A program made the position numbers and the translations under genes. A stretch of 64,000 nt of DNA from positions 1 to 64,000 of the forward strand of contig NZ_SEUI01000010.1 of the NCBI RefSeq assembly GCF_008370255.1, given 5' to 3'. This DNA comes from Pseudoalteromonas sp. FUC4. Lineage in GTDB: Bacteria > Pseudomonadota > Gammaproteobacteria > Enterobacterales > Alteromonadaceae. This document shows, one piece after another, positions 18,186 to 25,774 of the stretch. Position 1 is the stretch's first letter. The number at the start of each line of letters is the position of its first letter. Below the pieces are notes generated by a model. The model saw only the letters and a list, made by a program, of their open reading frames with translations. It did not search any database and had not been told where the DNA came from.

Positions 18186-18959
18186 TTAAAAATTGTCTTT
18201 GAACTGTCTCAGACTCGCAAAGTTTCCCCAAGGTTCATTGTTTTTTGTAACCGAGATAAATTTCTCCGGTACTAACTCTGTAATGGTTGGCAAATCGCTA
18301 CGCATAAATGGATTTATTTTTAGCTCTTGTCCAATAGAAGTAGGTAATGAGATTTGATTATTACTGCGTAATTCATCTACTTTTTTACTGTACGCGAGTA
18401 ACTCAGGGTTACGTGGTTCAACTGCTTTGGCAAAGGCAAGATTAGCTTGTGTGTATTCGTGCGTGCAATATACAACACAGCTTGTAGGCAGCTCTCTTAG
18501 TTTATTAAAAGATTTCCACATTTGCTCCGGCGTGCCTTCAAATAAGCGCCCACATCCACCGCTAAACAATGTATCGCCTGTAAAAGCAAGTTCATCATTT
18601 GTATAACAAATATGATCAAGCGTGTGCCCAGGAGTTGCTAAAATAGTAAAGTTAACATTAAGTACGTTAATGCTCTGGCCATCAGTAAGTGAATGAGTGA
18701 TACCTTTAAATGGGCTATTAGCAGGACCATAAACCGATATATTTGGATAGGCGTCAACTAATTCAGCTACGCCATCGGTATGATCGTAGTGATGATGCGT
18801 AATTAAAATACCACCAAGCGTTAGTTTGTGCTCAGCTAAATGCGCTAATACGTTCTGTGCTTGGCCAGGATCGACTACCCATGCTTGGGTACTGTTATCG
18901 GTAGTTAAACACCAAATGTAATTATCAGAAAAGGCTTTAATTGCTTTGACTTGCACCAT
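18186..18959 (-). CDS. gloB: Hydroxyacylglutathione hydrolase (glyoxalase II)
   Basis: Hydrolyses S-lactoylglutathione to lactate and glutathione, completing methylglyoxal detoxification started by GloA. The 257-residue metallo-beta-lactamase-fold protein carries the binuclear metal motif THHHYDHTDG. Further ligands are in GHTLDH and FTGDTLF, and the C-terminal substrate domain contains CTHEYT. It is transcribed divergently from the methyltransferase gene 53 bp away, an arrangement also found around E. coli gloB. Confidence 0.95.
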   Translation of the reverse strand: MVQVKAIKAFSDNYIWCLTTDNSTQAWVVDPGQAQNVLAHLAEHKLTLGGILITHHHYDHTDGVAELVDAYPNISVYGPANSPFKGITHSLTDGQSINVLNVNFTILATPGHTLDHICYTNDELAFTGDTLFSGGCGRLFEGTPEQMWKSFNKLRELPTSCVVYCTHEYTQANLAFAKAVEPRNPELLAYSKKVDELRSNNQISLPTSIGQELKINPFMRSDLPTITELVPEKFISVTKNNEPWGNFASLRQFKDNF

Positions 18960-19012
18960 GGTAAATTGCTCTATAAAGTGACACTTATCGCATAGTATAA
19001 CGAGCTCAAAAA

Positions 19013-19786
19013 ATGAAACCAGCCCTTAGTTTTCAAGAAGGACCCAAACCACTGTCGTGGCAGCAGTTTCCTCATGGGGATTATTTGCGCACAGACATCG
19101 AACGAAAGATGGAGCAATGGCTGCCGCGTATGTTTGGCTATCATATGCTTAAGTTGGGTAATTTAAGTGGCGAATTAAACACAAGTATAAGTACGATTAA
19201 ACACCAAGTGTGTGTTGCTGAGCCTGGGCCTTACACTGGGGTCGTCGCTGACATAGATGAATTGCCATTTTACGAGCACAGTATTGATGCTTGTATACTA
19301 AGCCACTGCTTAGAGTATCATTCAGACCCACATCACATTTTACGAGAAGCACATCGCACGCTTATTCCGGGCGGTTATATACTAGTGACCGGTTTTAATC
19401 CATTTAGTTTGTGCGGATTTGCACAAATGTTGCCTTTTAGCGGTCAAAAATTACCATGGACTGGGCGCTTTTTTACCCCTGCGAGGGTTAAAGATTGGCT
19501 AAATTTATTAGGTTTTGAAATTGTAAGTGACGAACGTTTTATTTATTCATCACTGGCAAGAGGTAACAGGTTATCAAGATTTGAGTTTTGGCGGACTTTT
19601 GCAAAACAGTATTTAAAACCGATGGGTAGTGTGTATATGCTGGTGGCGAGAAAACGAGTAGCCCCGCTTACACCTATCAAACCTAAATGGCATGCAAGGC
19701 CGCAGTTTGCGCCAGTAAAAGGGGCAGGGCTTAGGCAAACCTCAAAGCAGCACTTTAAGCGCTGCGATGAAAAAAATAACAATTAA
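19013..19786 (+). CDS. SAM-dependent methyltransferase, YafS-like
   Basis: A 257-residue class I methyltransferase-like protein. The central segment around [20 protein letters not shown] and the later [16 protein letters not shown] match SAM-binding and post-motif regions of the Methyltransf_11 group. The usual glycine-rich motif I is weak, so the cofactor site is partly degenerate. It lies between gloB and rnhA, as yafS does in E. coli, so the identity rests largely on synteny. The substrate is unknown. The gene ends with a 4-bp convergent overlap with rnhA. Confidence 0.8.
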   Translation: MKPALSFQEGPKPLSWQQFPHGDYLRTDIERKMEQWLPRMFGYHMLKLGNLSGELNTSISTIKHQVCVAEPGPYTGVVADIDELPFYEHSIDACILSHCLEYHSDPHHILREAHRTLIPGGYILVTGFNPFSLCGFAQMLPFSGQKLPWTGRFFTPARVKDWLNLLGFEIVSDERFIYSSLARGNRLSRFEFWRTFAKQYLKPMGSVYMLVARKRVAPLTPIKPKWHARPQFAPVKGAGLRQTSKQHFKRCDEKNNN

Positions 19787-20247
19787 GGCTGATAGCCTAC
19801 ATCTTCTAGTAAATCTTTGCTGCCAGCGGCATCGCGCGCTAAATCGTCAACTATTTCGTTGTATTTATTGCCGCTATGCCCTTTAACCCATTTCCAAGTT
19901 ACATTGTGCTCGTTACAGGCTTTATCTAAGCGTTTCCATAAATCGACGTTTTTAACCGGCTTTTTAGCTGATGTTAACCAACCACGTTTTTTCCAGTTAG
20001 TGATCCACGATTCAATGCCTTGCTTAACATATTGGCTATCGGTTGTTAGGTTTACTTCGCATTCTCGAGTGAGTGATTCTAGGGCTACAATAGCCGCGAG
20101 CATTTCCATTCGGTTATTAGTTGTGAGTTTATAACCTTGGCTCATTTCTTTTTCGTGACCGTTATAAATCATAAAAATACCATAACCGCCGGGGCCTGGA
20201 TTGCCTAAACATGAGCCATCGGTGTAAATCTCTACGGTTTTTTGCAC
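19783..20247 (-). CDS. rnhA: Ribonuclease HI
   Basis: Degrades the RNA strand of RNA:DNA hybrids, including R-loops and primers. At 154 residues it is the E. coli length. The four carboxylates are visible in [28 protein letters not shown] and [11 protein letters not shown]. It is divergent from dnaQ, with the two start codons 68 bp apart and a shared promoter region, as in many gammaproteobacteria. Confidence 0.97.
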   Translation of the reverse strand: MQKTVEIYTDGSCLGNPGPGGYGIFMIYNGHEKEMSQGYKLTTNNRMEMLAAIVALESLTRECEVNLTTDSQYVKQGIESWITNWKKRGWLTSAKKPVKNVDLWKRLDKACNEHNVTWKWVKGHSGNKYNEIVDDLARDAAGSKDLLEDVGYQP

Positions 20248-20315
20248 TGTTTTACCTTGTTCTTATGTACAATAAAGTGATTATAGAAAGATACCAGAAT
20301 CAGGCTAAATTCGAT

Positions 20316-21029
20316 ATGGCACGTAGACAAATAGTTTTAGATACAGAAACCACCGGCATCGACCCTAAACAAGGGCACCGTATTATAGAAATTGGGTGTG
20401 TGGAGTTAGTAAATCGCCGTTTAACAGGCAATAACTTTCACGTTTATATAAACCCACAACGCCCAAGCGAAGAAGAAGCAATCGACGTTCACGGTATCAC
20501 TAATGAATTTTTACGTGATAAACCGTTGTTTCATCAAATTGCCCAAGAGTTTTTCGACTATATTGAAGGGGCAGAGTTAGTTATTCATAACGCGCCGTTC
20601 GATATTGGCCACATGGATAACGAATTTGCGCTGCTTAATCAGGGTTTCCCTAAAACAGATACTTTTTGTCAAGTTCTCGACACGCTTAAAATGGCGCGTG
20701 ACTTGCATCCAGGTCAAAAGAACAACCTTGATGCTTTATGTCGTCGTTATGATGTAGATAACGGTAAACGAACGCTTCACGGCGCGCTACTGGATTCTGA
20801 GATTTTAGCCGATGTTTACCTTGCCATGACGGGCGGTCAAACAAAGCTAAACTTGAATCAAAACAAAGATGAGGGCAGCGAGCAACAGAAGGGCGGTATA
20901 AAGCGTTTAAATAGTGATAGAGCCCCATTAGTTGTTCTGCGAGCAAGCGACGCTGAGCAAAGCGCACACGAAGCACGATTGGATCTTGTAAATAAAGAAG
21001 GCGGCCAATGTATATGGCGCGCTGAATAA
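20316..21029 (+). CDS. dnaQ: DNA polymerase III epsilon subunit (3'-5' proofreading exonuclease)
   Basis: The replicative proofreading subunit. The 237-residue protein starts MARRQIVLDTETTGID; this ATG at 20316 fits the family start. A reading frame extending 35 codons upstream would overlap rnhA and adds unconserved residues. Exonuclease motifs are DTETTG, HNAPFDIGHMDNE and HGALLDSEILADVY. A QTKLNL segment just after the exonuclease domain looks like the beta-clamp-binding peptide. The C-terminal tail would bind the alpha subunit. The next gene follows 9 bp downstream. Confidence 0.95.
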   Translation: MARRQIVLDTETTGIDPKQGHRIIEIGCVELVNRRLTGNNFHVYINPQRPSEEEAIDVHGITNEFLRDKPLFHQIAQEFFDYIEGAELVIHNAPFDIGHMDNEFALLNQGFPKTDTFCQVLDTLKMARDLHPGQKNNLDALCRRYDVDNGKRTLHGALLDSEILADVYLAMTGGQTKLNLNQNKDEGSEQQKGGIKRLNSDRAPLVVLRASDAEQSAHEARLDLVNKEGGQCIWRAE

Positions 21030-21038
21030 GGCGATTTA

Positions 21039-22409
21039 ATGAAAACGATGTATTTTGTGACAGCGTTATGTGCCGCTAGTTTATTTACTGGCAATGCGTA
21101 TGGCGTAAAACAAGTAGAAGTGCTCAAGCGCGATGGGCATCAAAATGAGATCCCTTTACTTGATAATCGTTTTCGCATAGATAGCAAAATAGATGAAATA
21201 ACACTGCTGTTTTTTAGAAAATCAGGTGCACCTGCTGTTATTTTAGTGCGGCCCGATGGCAGTAAGTACTTTGCTACTGACTCAGTTAAAAACCCTAACT
21301 TAGATTGGTTTGACGAACTCAGCTACGATTTAGTTACCATAAAAAAACCTATGGCAGGTCCTTGGCAAGTAATAGGCAGCATTTTGCCCGATAGCAGAAT
21401 AGTTGTATTAGGCGAAATATCTCTTGAGGCAGAGCCTCTTCCTTCAATGCTGTTTAGGGGGGAGACAATAAAAATCACCGGGAAAATACTAAACGACGGT
21501 GAGCCAATTAACACAAACCTATTTAGAGATGTTGTTAGCCTTAATGTTGACTTTGTAAGTACCAACAATGAAAACTTTGCTAACTTTGGCGCAGGCATTC
21601 AAGAAGTAGCGGAATTTAAAGACGATGGACGAGGATTTGATGAGCGCCCTAAAGATGGTGTGTTTACCGGCGAGTTTACTTTAGATTTTCCCGCGGGTGA
21701 ATGGACACCAGAGCTTTACGTGGCAACACCTCTGCTGCAGCGTCGCATTGTGCAAAATACAATAGAAGTGCACGAGCCGCCTTTTGTAACCGAAGTCGCG
21801 TTAGCAGAGCAAGACACAGACGAGCATCTGTTAACTATAAATATAGACCCAAGTATTGTTAAGCCAGAAACAGTCATCATCCAGGGAAAAATCTACTATC
21901 CCAATAACGAAGAGCAAATGTTTACCATAGATGCTGCTGCTAAAGACTCACGTCAGCTTAGTGTTAAAAATTATGATTGGGGTAGATATAGTGTTGAACT
22001 GTCTGTTTTTGGTACTAATATTAATGGTCGTGAATTTATGGCAACGCTGCCAACGTACAAATTTGAGGTAGAGCGACCTATAGAAGCGGTGCCCGAAATT
22101 GATCCTGCAACGATTATTACCCCAGATAAAATGATTGAGAGTGAGCCTGTTGAAGAAAAAATGGCCATATCGACAATTATTAGTTTAATTGTAGGCTGCA
22201 ATACGCTCATTTTATTACTCGGTTGGTTGTTAATTCGTATATTTGTTCAGAAAAAACCGATTAAATTTAAAGTGAAGCTGCCTTTTTTAAAGAAAAAGAA
22301 AACAAGTGAAGGTGAGGTTGCCGACACTGAAAAAAATCAAGTCGGTAAAAATGGCTCAAAAAATGACAGATCAGGTGAAATTTTAAACCTTTCAATGACA
22401 GATGACTAA
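21039..22409 (+). CDS. TIGR03503-like conserved membrane-anchored protein of unknown function
   Basis: A 456-residue protein with a signal peptide (about 1-22), a large extracytoplasmic region rich in beta strands (about 25-380), one transmembrane helix (about 383-406) and a lysine-rich cytoplasmic tail (KKPIKFKVKLPFLKKKK). It therefore sits in the inner membrane facing the periplasm. The layout and location after dnaQ resemble the TIGR03503 family of marine gammaproteobacteria. That assignment is from memory and no function is known. It probably shares a transcript with dnaQ. Confidence 0.75.
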   Translation: MKTMYFVTALCAASLFTGNAYGVKQVEVLKRDGHQNEIPLLDNRFRIDSKIDEITLLFFRKSGAPAVILVRPDGSKYFATDSVKNPNLDWFDELSYDLVTIKKPMAGPWQVIGSILPDSRIVVLGEISLEAEPLPSMLFRGETIKITGKILNDGEPINTNLFRDVVSLNVDFVSTNNENFANFGAGIQEVAEFKDDGRGFDERPKDGVFTGEFTLDFPAGEWTPELYVATPLLQRRIVQNTIEVHEPPFVTEVALAEQDTDEHLLTINIDPSIVKPETVIIQGKIYYPNNEEQMFTIDAAAKDSRQLSVKNYDWGRYSVELSVFGTNINGREFMATLPTYKFEVERPIEAVPEIDPATIITPDKMIESEPVEEKMAISTIISLIVGCNTLILLLGWLLIRIFVQKKPIKFKVKLPFLKKKKTSEGEVADTEKNQVGKNGSKNDRSGEILNLSMTDD

Positions 22410-22436
22410 AAAACCTATAAAAAAACAAAAAAGCCC

Positions 22437-22465
22437 TTGACGAAATAGGGGTTGGTTCGTATTAT
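22437..22465 (+). promoter_or_regulatory. Strong promoter of the tRNA-Asp array
   Basis: -35 ttgacg (22437-22442), an exact 17-bp spacer, and -10 tattat (22460-22465), followed by a GC-rich discriminator (cacgccgc). This is the pattern of stringently controlled stable-RNA promoters. The 5' leader would be about 35 nt before the first tRNA. Confidence 0.75.
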
Positions 22466-22506
22466 TCACGCCGCTGTCAGGGAGACCTAAACAGCAACGA
22501 AAATAT

Positions 22507-22583
22507 GGAGTGGTAGTTCAGTTGGTTAGAATACCGGCCTGTCACGCCGGGGGTCGCGGGTTCGAGTCCCGTCCACTCCGCCA
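22507..22583 (+). tRNA. tRNA-Asp (GTC), copy 1 of 7
   Basis: A 77-nt cloverleaf. Acceptor stem ggagtgg / ccactcc, anticodon loop ctgtcac with anticodon GTC, T-loop ggttcgagtccc, and an encoded 3' CCA. This is the first gene of a seven-member array and lies about 42 nt after the -10 box. Confidence 0.98.
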
Positions 22584-22610
22584 TTTTCGTAAAACTTGTA
22601 AGTAAAAGCT

Positions 22611-22687
22611 GGAGTGGTAGTTCAGTTGGTTAGAATACCGGCCTGTCACGCCGGGGGTCGCGGGTTCGAGTCCCGTCCACTCCGCCA
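22611..22687 (+). tRNA. tRNA-Asp (GTC), copy 2 of 7
   Basis: Identical over 77 nt to copy 1, including encoded CCA. The spacer from copy 1 is 27 nt and unrelated to the other spacers. Confidence 0.98.
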
Positions 22688-22728
22688 ACACTTACACAAC
22701 GTATTGTTGTAAAACATATTCTTATTAT

Positions 22729-22805
22729 GGAGTGGTAGTTCAGTTGGTTAGAATACCGGCCTGTCACGCCGGGGGTCGCGGGTTCGAGTCCCGTCCACTC
22801 CGCCA
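22729..22805 (+). tRNA. tRNA-Asp (GTC), copy 3 of 7
   Basis: Identical 77-nt gene with anticodon GTC and encoded CCA. The preceding spacer is 41 nt and contains a short hairpin (acaacgtattgttgt). Confidence 0.98.
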
Positions 22806-22836
22806 ATAAGAAAAAATAACAGTTTAAATATGCGCT

Positions 22837-22913
22837 GGAGTGGTAGTTCAGTTGGTTAGAATACCGGCCTGTCACGCCGGGGGTCGCGGGTTCGAGTCCC
22901 GTCCACTCCGCCA
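22837..22913 (+). tRNA. tRNA-Asp (GTC), copy 4 of 7
   Basis: Identical 77-nt gene with anticodon GTC and encoded CCA. The preceding spacer is 31 nt and A-rich. Confidence 0.98.
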
Positions 22914-22951
22914 ACTATTTAAACAATGTTATATTACAAAATTTGTATGCT

Positions 22952-23028
22952 GGAGTGGTAGTTCAGTTGGTTAGAATACCGGCCTGTCACGCCGGGGGTC
23001 GCGGGTTCGAGTCCCGTCCACTCCGCCA
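22952..23028 (+). tRNA. tRNA-Asp (GTC), copy 5 of 7
   Basis: Identical 77-nt gene with anticodon GTC and encoded CCA. The preceding spacer is 38 nt. Confidence 0.98.
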
Positions 23029-23065
23029 ACAAATTAAGTAATAACAAGTATAATGATATCTCTGC

Positions 23066-23142
23066 GGAGTGGTAGTTCAGTTGGTTAGAATACCGGCCTG
23101 TCACGCCGGGGGTCGCGGGTTCGAGTCCCGTCCACTCCGCCA
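23066..23142 (+). tRNA. tRNA-Asp (GTC), copy 6 of 7
   Basis: Identical 77-nt gene with anticodon GTC and encoded CCA. The preceding spacer is 37 nt. Confidence 0.98.
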
Positions 23143-23196
23143 TTTGATATCATGATTAAAATTAGTAAGTGCATTACCCCATGCACATACCACTGC

Positions 23197-23273
23197 GGAG
23201 TGGTAGTTCAGTTGGTTAGAATACCGGCCTGTCACGCCGGGGGTCGCGGGTTCGAGTCCCGTCCACTCCGCCA
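23197..23273 (+). tRNA. tRNA-Asp (GTC), copy 7 of 7
   Basis: Identical 77-nt gene with anticodon GTC and encoded CCA. The preceding spacer is 54 nt, the longest in the array. A 9-bp hairpin follows immediately. Confidence 0.98.
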
Positions 23274-23304
23274 CTTGTTATTTCCTCAATAACAAGCTTA
23301 TATT
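23274..23304 (+). terminator. Probable terminator of the tRNA-Asp array
   Basis: Perfect 9-bp stem cttgttatt / aataacaag with a 5-nt loop, followed by cttatattt. The stem is AT-rich and the T run imperfect, so strength is uncertain. Confidence 0.6.
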
Positions 23305-23307
23305 TGA

Positions 23308-23460
23308 AAAACACTCAAAACACTCAAAACACTCAAAACACTCAAAACACTCAAAACACTCAAAACACTCAAAACACTCAAAACACTCAAAACACTCAAA
23401 ACACTCAAAACACTCAAAACACTCAAAACACTCAAAACACTCAAAACACTCAAAACACTC
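23308..23460. repeat. 9-bp tandem repeat array (aaaacactc), 17 copies
   Basis: Seventeen perfect copies of aaaacactc (153 bp), without spacers. The array ends 38 bp before the start codon of a response-regulator gene and begins just after the tRNA terminator. It therefore occupies most of that gene's upstream region. Perfect identity between copies points to a slippage-prone microsatellite. Confidence 0.98.
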
Positions 23461-23498
23461 AAAAATTTGTTTTAATACTATAAAAATTATGGCTTTCT

Positions 23499-24212
23499 AT
23501 GTCTGCACCACAGGCCTATCAACGCAACAAATCTGATTTTGATATTTTAGTTGTTGAAGACGATACATTACTTAATGATCAAATTACTGAATTACTAGCC
23601 AACCAAGGATACTCTGTTACACAGTGTTTTGATGGTAATCAAGCGCTTGATTTAGCGGTTGCTCAACGCTTTAGTCTTATTTTATTAGATGTTATGTTGC
23701 CGGGCAAAGACGGCTTAGCAGTGCTTAATATTTTACGTAGTTGTAATAACACCCCTGTAATAATTGTATCGGCAAAACATGCTGAAGAAGAGCGCATTTT
23801 AGGTTTATCAGCTGGTGCAGATGATTACTTAGCAAAACCGTTTAATAGCCAAGAATTATTACTACGCGTAGATTCAGTACTAAGGCGCGTTTTTAAACAA
23901 AACACAAATACTCCCTACATTGCTAATATTGATGGACTTGAAATAGATAGCCTACACCAGCAGGTTTTTCTGCATTGTGAGCTATTAGCTTTTACGCCTA
24001 TTGAGTTTGCCTTGCTGCAAATTTTAATAAAAAACCAAGAACAAATACTGTTAAAACCTTTTTTATATCAAGTGGCGCTTAACAAGCGTTTCAGTCAGTA
24101 CGATCGTAGTTTAGATATGCATATGAGTCGTATACGAAAAAAATTAAATAACGCCGGCTGGGATGGCAGCCGTTTACACACTGTGCATGGGCAAGGGTAC
24201 TGTATTAAATGA
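23499..24212 (+). CDS. OmpR/PhoB-family response regulator
   Basis: A 237-residue transcription factor. The receiver domain (about 15-130) has the acidic pocket VVEDD (18-22), phospho-acceptor Asp64 in ILLDVMLPG and the conserved lysine in YLAKPF. A winged-helix DNA-binding domain (about 140-237) ends in a HTVHGQGYCIK segment typical of OmpR-type regulators. It overlaps the histidine-kinase gene by 4 bp (ATGA). Downstream lie a TonB receptor and a PepSY protein, so metal or siderophore uptake is the likely target, comparable with the PfeR/PfeS type of system. That is inference. No good ribosome-binding site is seen at this ATG. Confidence 0.93.
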   Translation: MSAPQAYQRNKSDFDILVVEDDTLLNDQITELLANQGYSVTQCFDGNQALDLAVAQRFSLILLDVMLPGKDGLAVLNILRSCNNTPVIIVSAKHAEEERILGLSAGADDYLAKPFNSQELLLRVDSVLRRVFKQNTNTPYIANIDGLEIDSLHQQVFLHCELLAFTPIEFALLQILIKNQEQILLKPFLYQVALNKRFSQYDRSLDMHMSRIRKKLNNAGWDGSRLHTVHGQGYCIK

Positions 24213-25567
24213 CACGACGTTTATTTTGGAAGCTGTGCTTAATTATTGGTACTGGTGTTGTTGCGATGTTTTATTTAATTAATGTCGCGGTTAATCATTT
24301 TGAAAATGATATGAGCATGCTAAGTGACTCAAGCCGAGAAGAGTTAATTAATTGGCAAAAAAATGCTGAGGTTGTATTTGATCAAGGTGATATGAGCGAA
24401 CTTGAGCGTTGGGTTGATGATTTACAACAACAAGAAAATATTTGGGCTGTAATTGCTAAAGCCAATGTGGTTGAGTTAGCAGGTAATCGCTCTCATCGTT
24501 ATGAGTATACAGGGTATAACTTGGGGCGAAGTATTGATTGGAAAATACATCTGTATTTTGAGCATGCACCCGTTATGCAATTACCTTTTAAAGATGGTGC
24601 AACTAGCCTTGTTGTGCAGTTGCCGCAAAGAATGCGCCCAGGATCACTTTGGAATTTAACACGTTTGTCGTTACAAGTTTTATTACCAATGCTGATATTG
24701 GTGTATTTATCGATTGTGTTATATCGCCATATTATGCATCCCATTAAAGAACTCGACTTAGCAAGTAGGGCATTTAGCAAAGGAGACTTTAGTGTCAGAG
24801 TCCGAGAGCAATTGGGCTCACGCAATGATGAACTATCTCAGTTAGCTGAAACATTTGATTTAATGGCAGAGCGGATCAGTGATCAGATTATGCATCAACG
24901 AGTATTATTAACTGATCTTTCTCACGAGTTAAGAACACCTTTAACACGTTTAGATATAGCAACTGACAATTTACTCACTCACAGAGAAAAGGGTGTAGAA
25001 GACACGCAAATCAAATTAGAGCGTATTCACAAAGAGTCACAGCACATCCGTAAGTTAGTGGATGACACGCTTACTTTATCTTGGTTAGATAACGAGTCAC
25101 CTCAGTTGCGCATCGAATCTTTGGATTTAGTCGATTTACTCGAAATTCTCATTGAAGATGGACGTTTTGAGTACCCAGATAAACTTATTTTTGCTGACTT
25201 ACCTGATCAAGCCCATATTGAAAACAGTAATCACAGAGCATTAGGTCAAGCACTTGAGAATATACTTAGAAATGCGCTACGTTATACACCCATTAATAAA
25301 AAAGTACAGATTAGCCTCATTAATTATGAACATGAATATCAAATTATTATTGCAGATCAAGGTCCAGGGGTACCTAAAGAGCATTTAAATACTATTTTTA
25401 GGCCTTTTTTCCGGATTGATTCAGCTCGCTCATGCAACAGTGATAGCTTTGGTTTAGGGCTTGCTTTAGCACAAAGGCAATTACATGCGATTGCGGCAAC
25501 AGTATTTGCTAAAAATGATACTGCAGGTGGCTTGGTAATGACTGTAACGGTTCCTAAAGGTGTATAA
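24209..25567 (+). CDS. Sensor histidine kinase, two-component partner of the response regulator
   Basis: The 452-residue inner-membrane kinase has transmembrane segment 1 (about 8-28), a periplasmic sensor of about 125 residues, transmembrane segment 2 (about 155-175) and a HAMP linker. The phospho-acceptor box is LSHELRTPLTRL, the N-box LENILRNALRY, and the ATP-binding boxes DQGPGVP and FGLGLALAQ. It is translationally coupled to the regulator gene. The signal is unknown; the downstream iron-uptake-like genes suggest a metal or chelate. The 207-bp gap after it holds the next gene's Fur-like box and promoter. Confidence 0.94.
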   Translation: MTRRLFWKLCLIIGTGVVAMFYLINVAVNHFENDMSMLSDSSREELINWQKNAEVVFDQGDMSELERWVDDLQQQENIWAVIAKANVVELAGNRSHRYEYTGYNLGRSIDWKIHLYFEHAPVMQLPFKDGATSLVVQLPQRMRPGSLWNLTRLSLQVLLPMLILVYLSIVLYRHIMHPIKELDLASRAFSKGDFSVRVREQLGSRNDELSQLAETFDLMAERISDQIMHQRVLLTDLSHELRTPLTRLDIATDNLLTHREKGVEDTQIKLERIHKESQHIRKLVDDTLTLSWLDNESPQLRIESLDLVDLLEILIEDGRFEYPDKLIFADLPDQAHIENSNHRALGQALENILRNALRYTPINKKVQISLINYEHEYQIIIADQGPGVPKEHLNTIFRPFFRIDSARSCNSDSFGLGLALAQRQLHAIAATVFAKNDTAGGLVMTVTVPKGV

Positions 25568-25728
25568 ATTACATTTCATATTGTGCTTGTAAAAACTGAG
25601 CAACGCTTTCTCGTCCTGTTCACGCCCTTACTTACATGTTTTTAGGCAACTAAAGTAGATTGCTCCTAACACGTCTTGTATATGTCCTAAATGTAACAAA
25701 TGTAAAGTTGCTATGCTTTTAATTAAAA

Positions 25729-25747
25729 GAAAATGATAATTCTTCTT
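25729..25747. promoter_or_regulatory. Fur-box-like operator
   Basis: gaaaatgataattcttctt matches the 19-bp Fur consensus at about 14 positions, with the left half almost perfect. It lies 28 bp before the TTG start of the TonB receptor gene. Iron repression is the expected effect. Confidence 0.6.
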
Positions 25748-25774
25748 ATTTGCAATTTAGAAGGAGCGTACCCC

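Noticed and set aside
20211-20315. 35-codon N-terminal extension of dnaQ
   Set aside because: It overlaps rnhA and its promoter, has no conserved residues, and the family starts at the ATG at 20316.
22630-23143. Minus-strand reading frames encoding repeated EWTGLEPATPGVTGRYSNQ peptides
   Set aside because: These are antisense translations of the tRNA-Asp genes, a well-known annotation artefact; the repeats follow the tRNA copies exactly.
22507-23273. Evenly spaced identical units suggesting a CRISPR array
   Set aside because: The repeat is a 77-nt tRNA with a full cloverleaf and CCA end; spacers vary in length from 27 to 54 nt.
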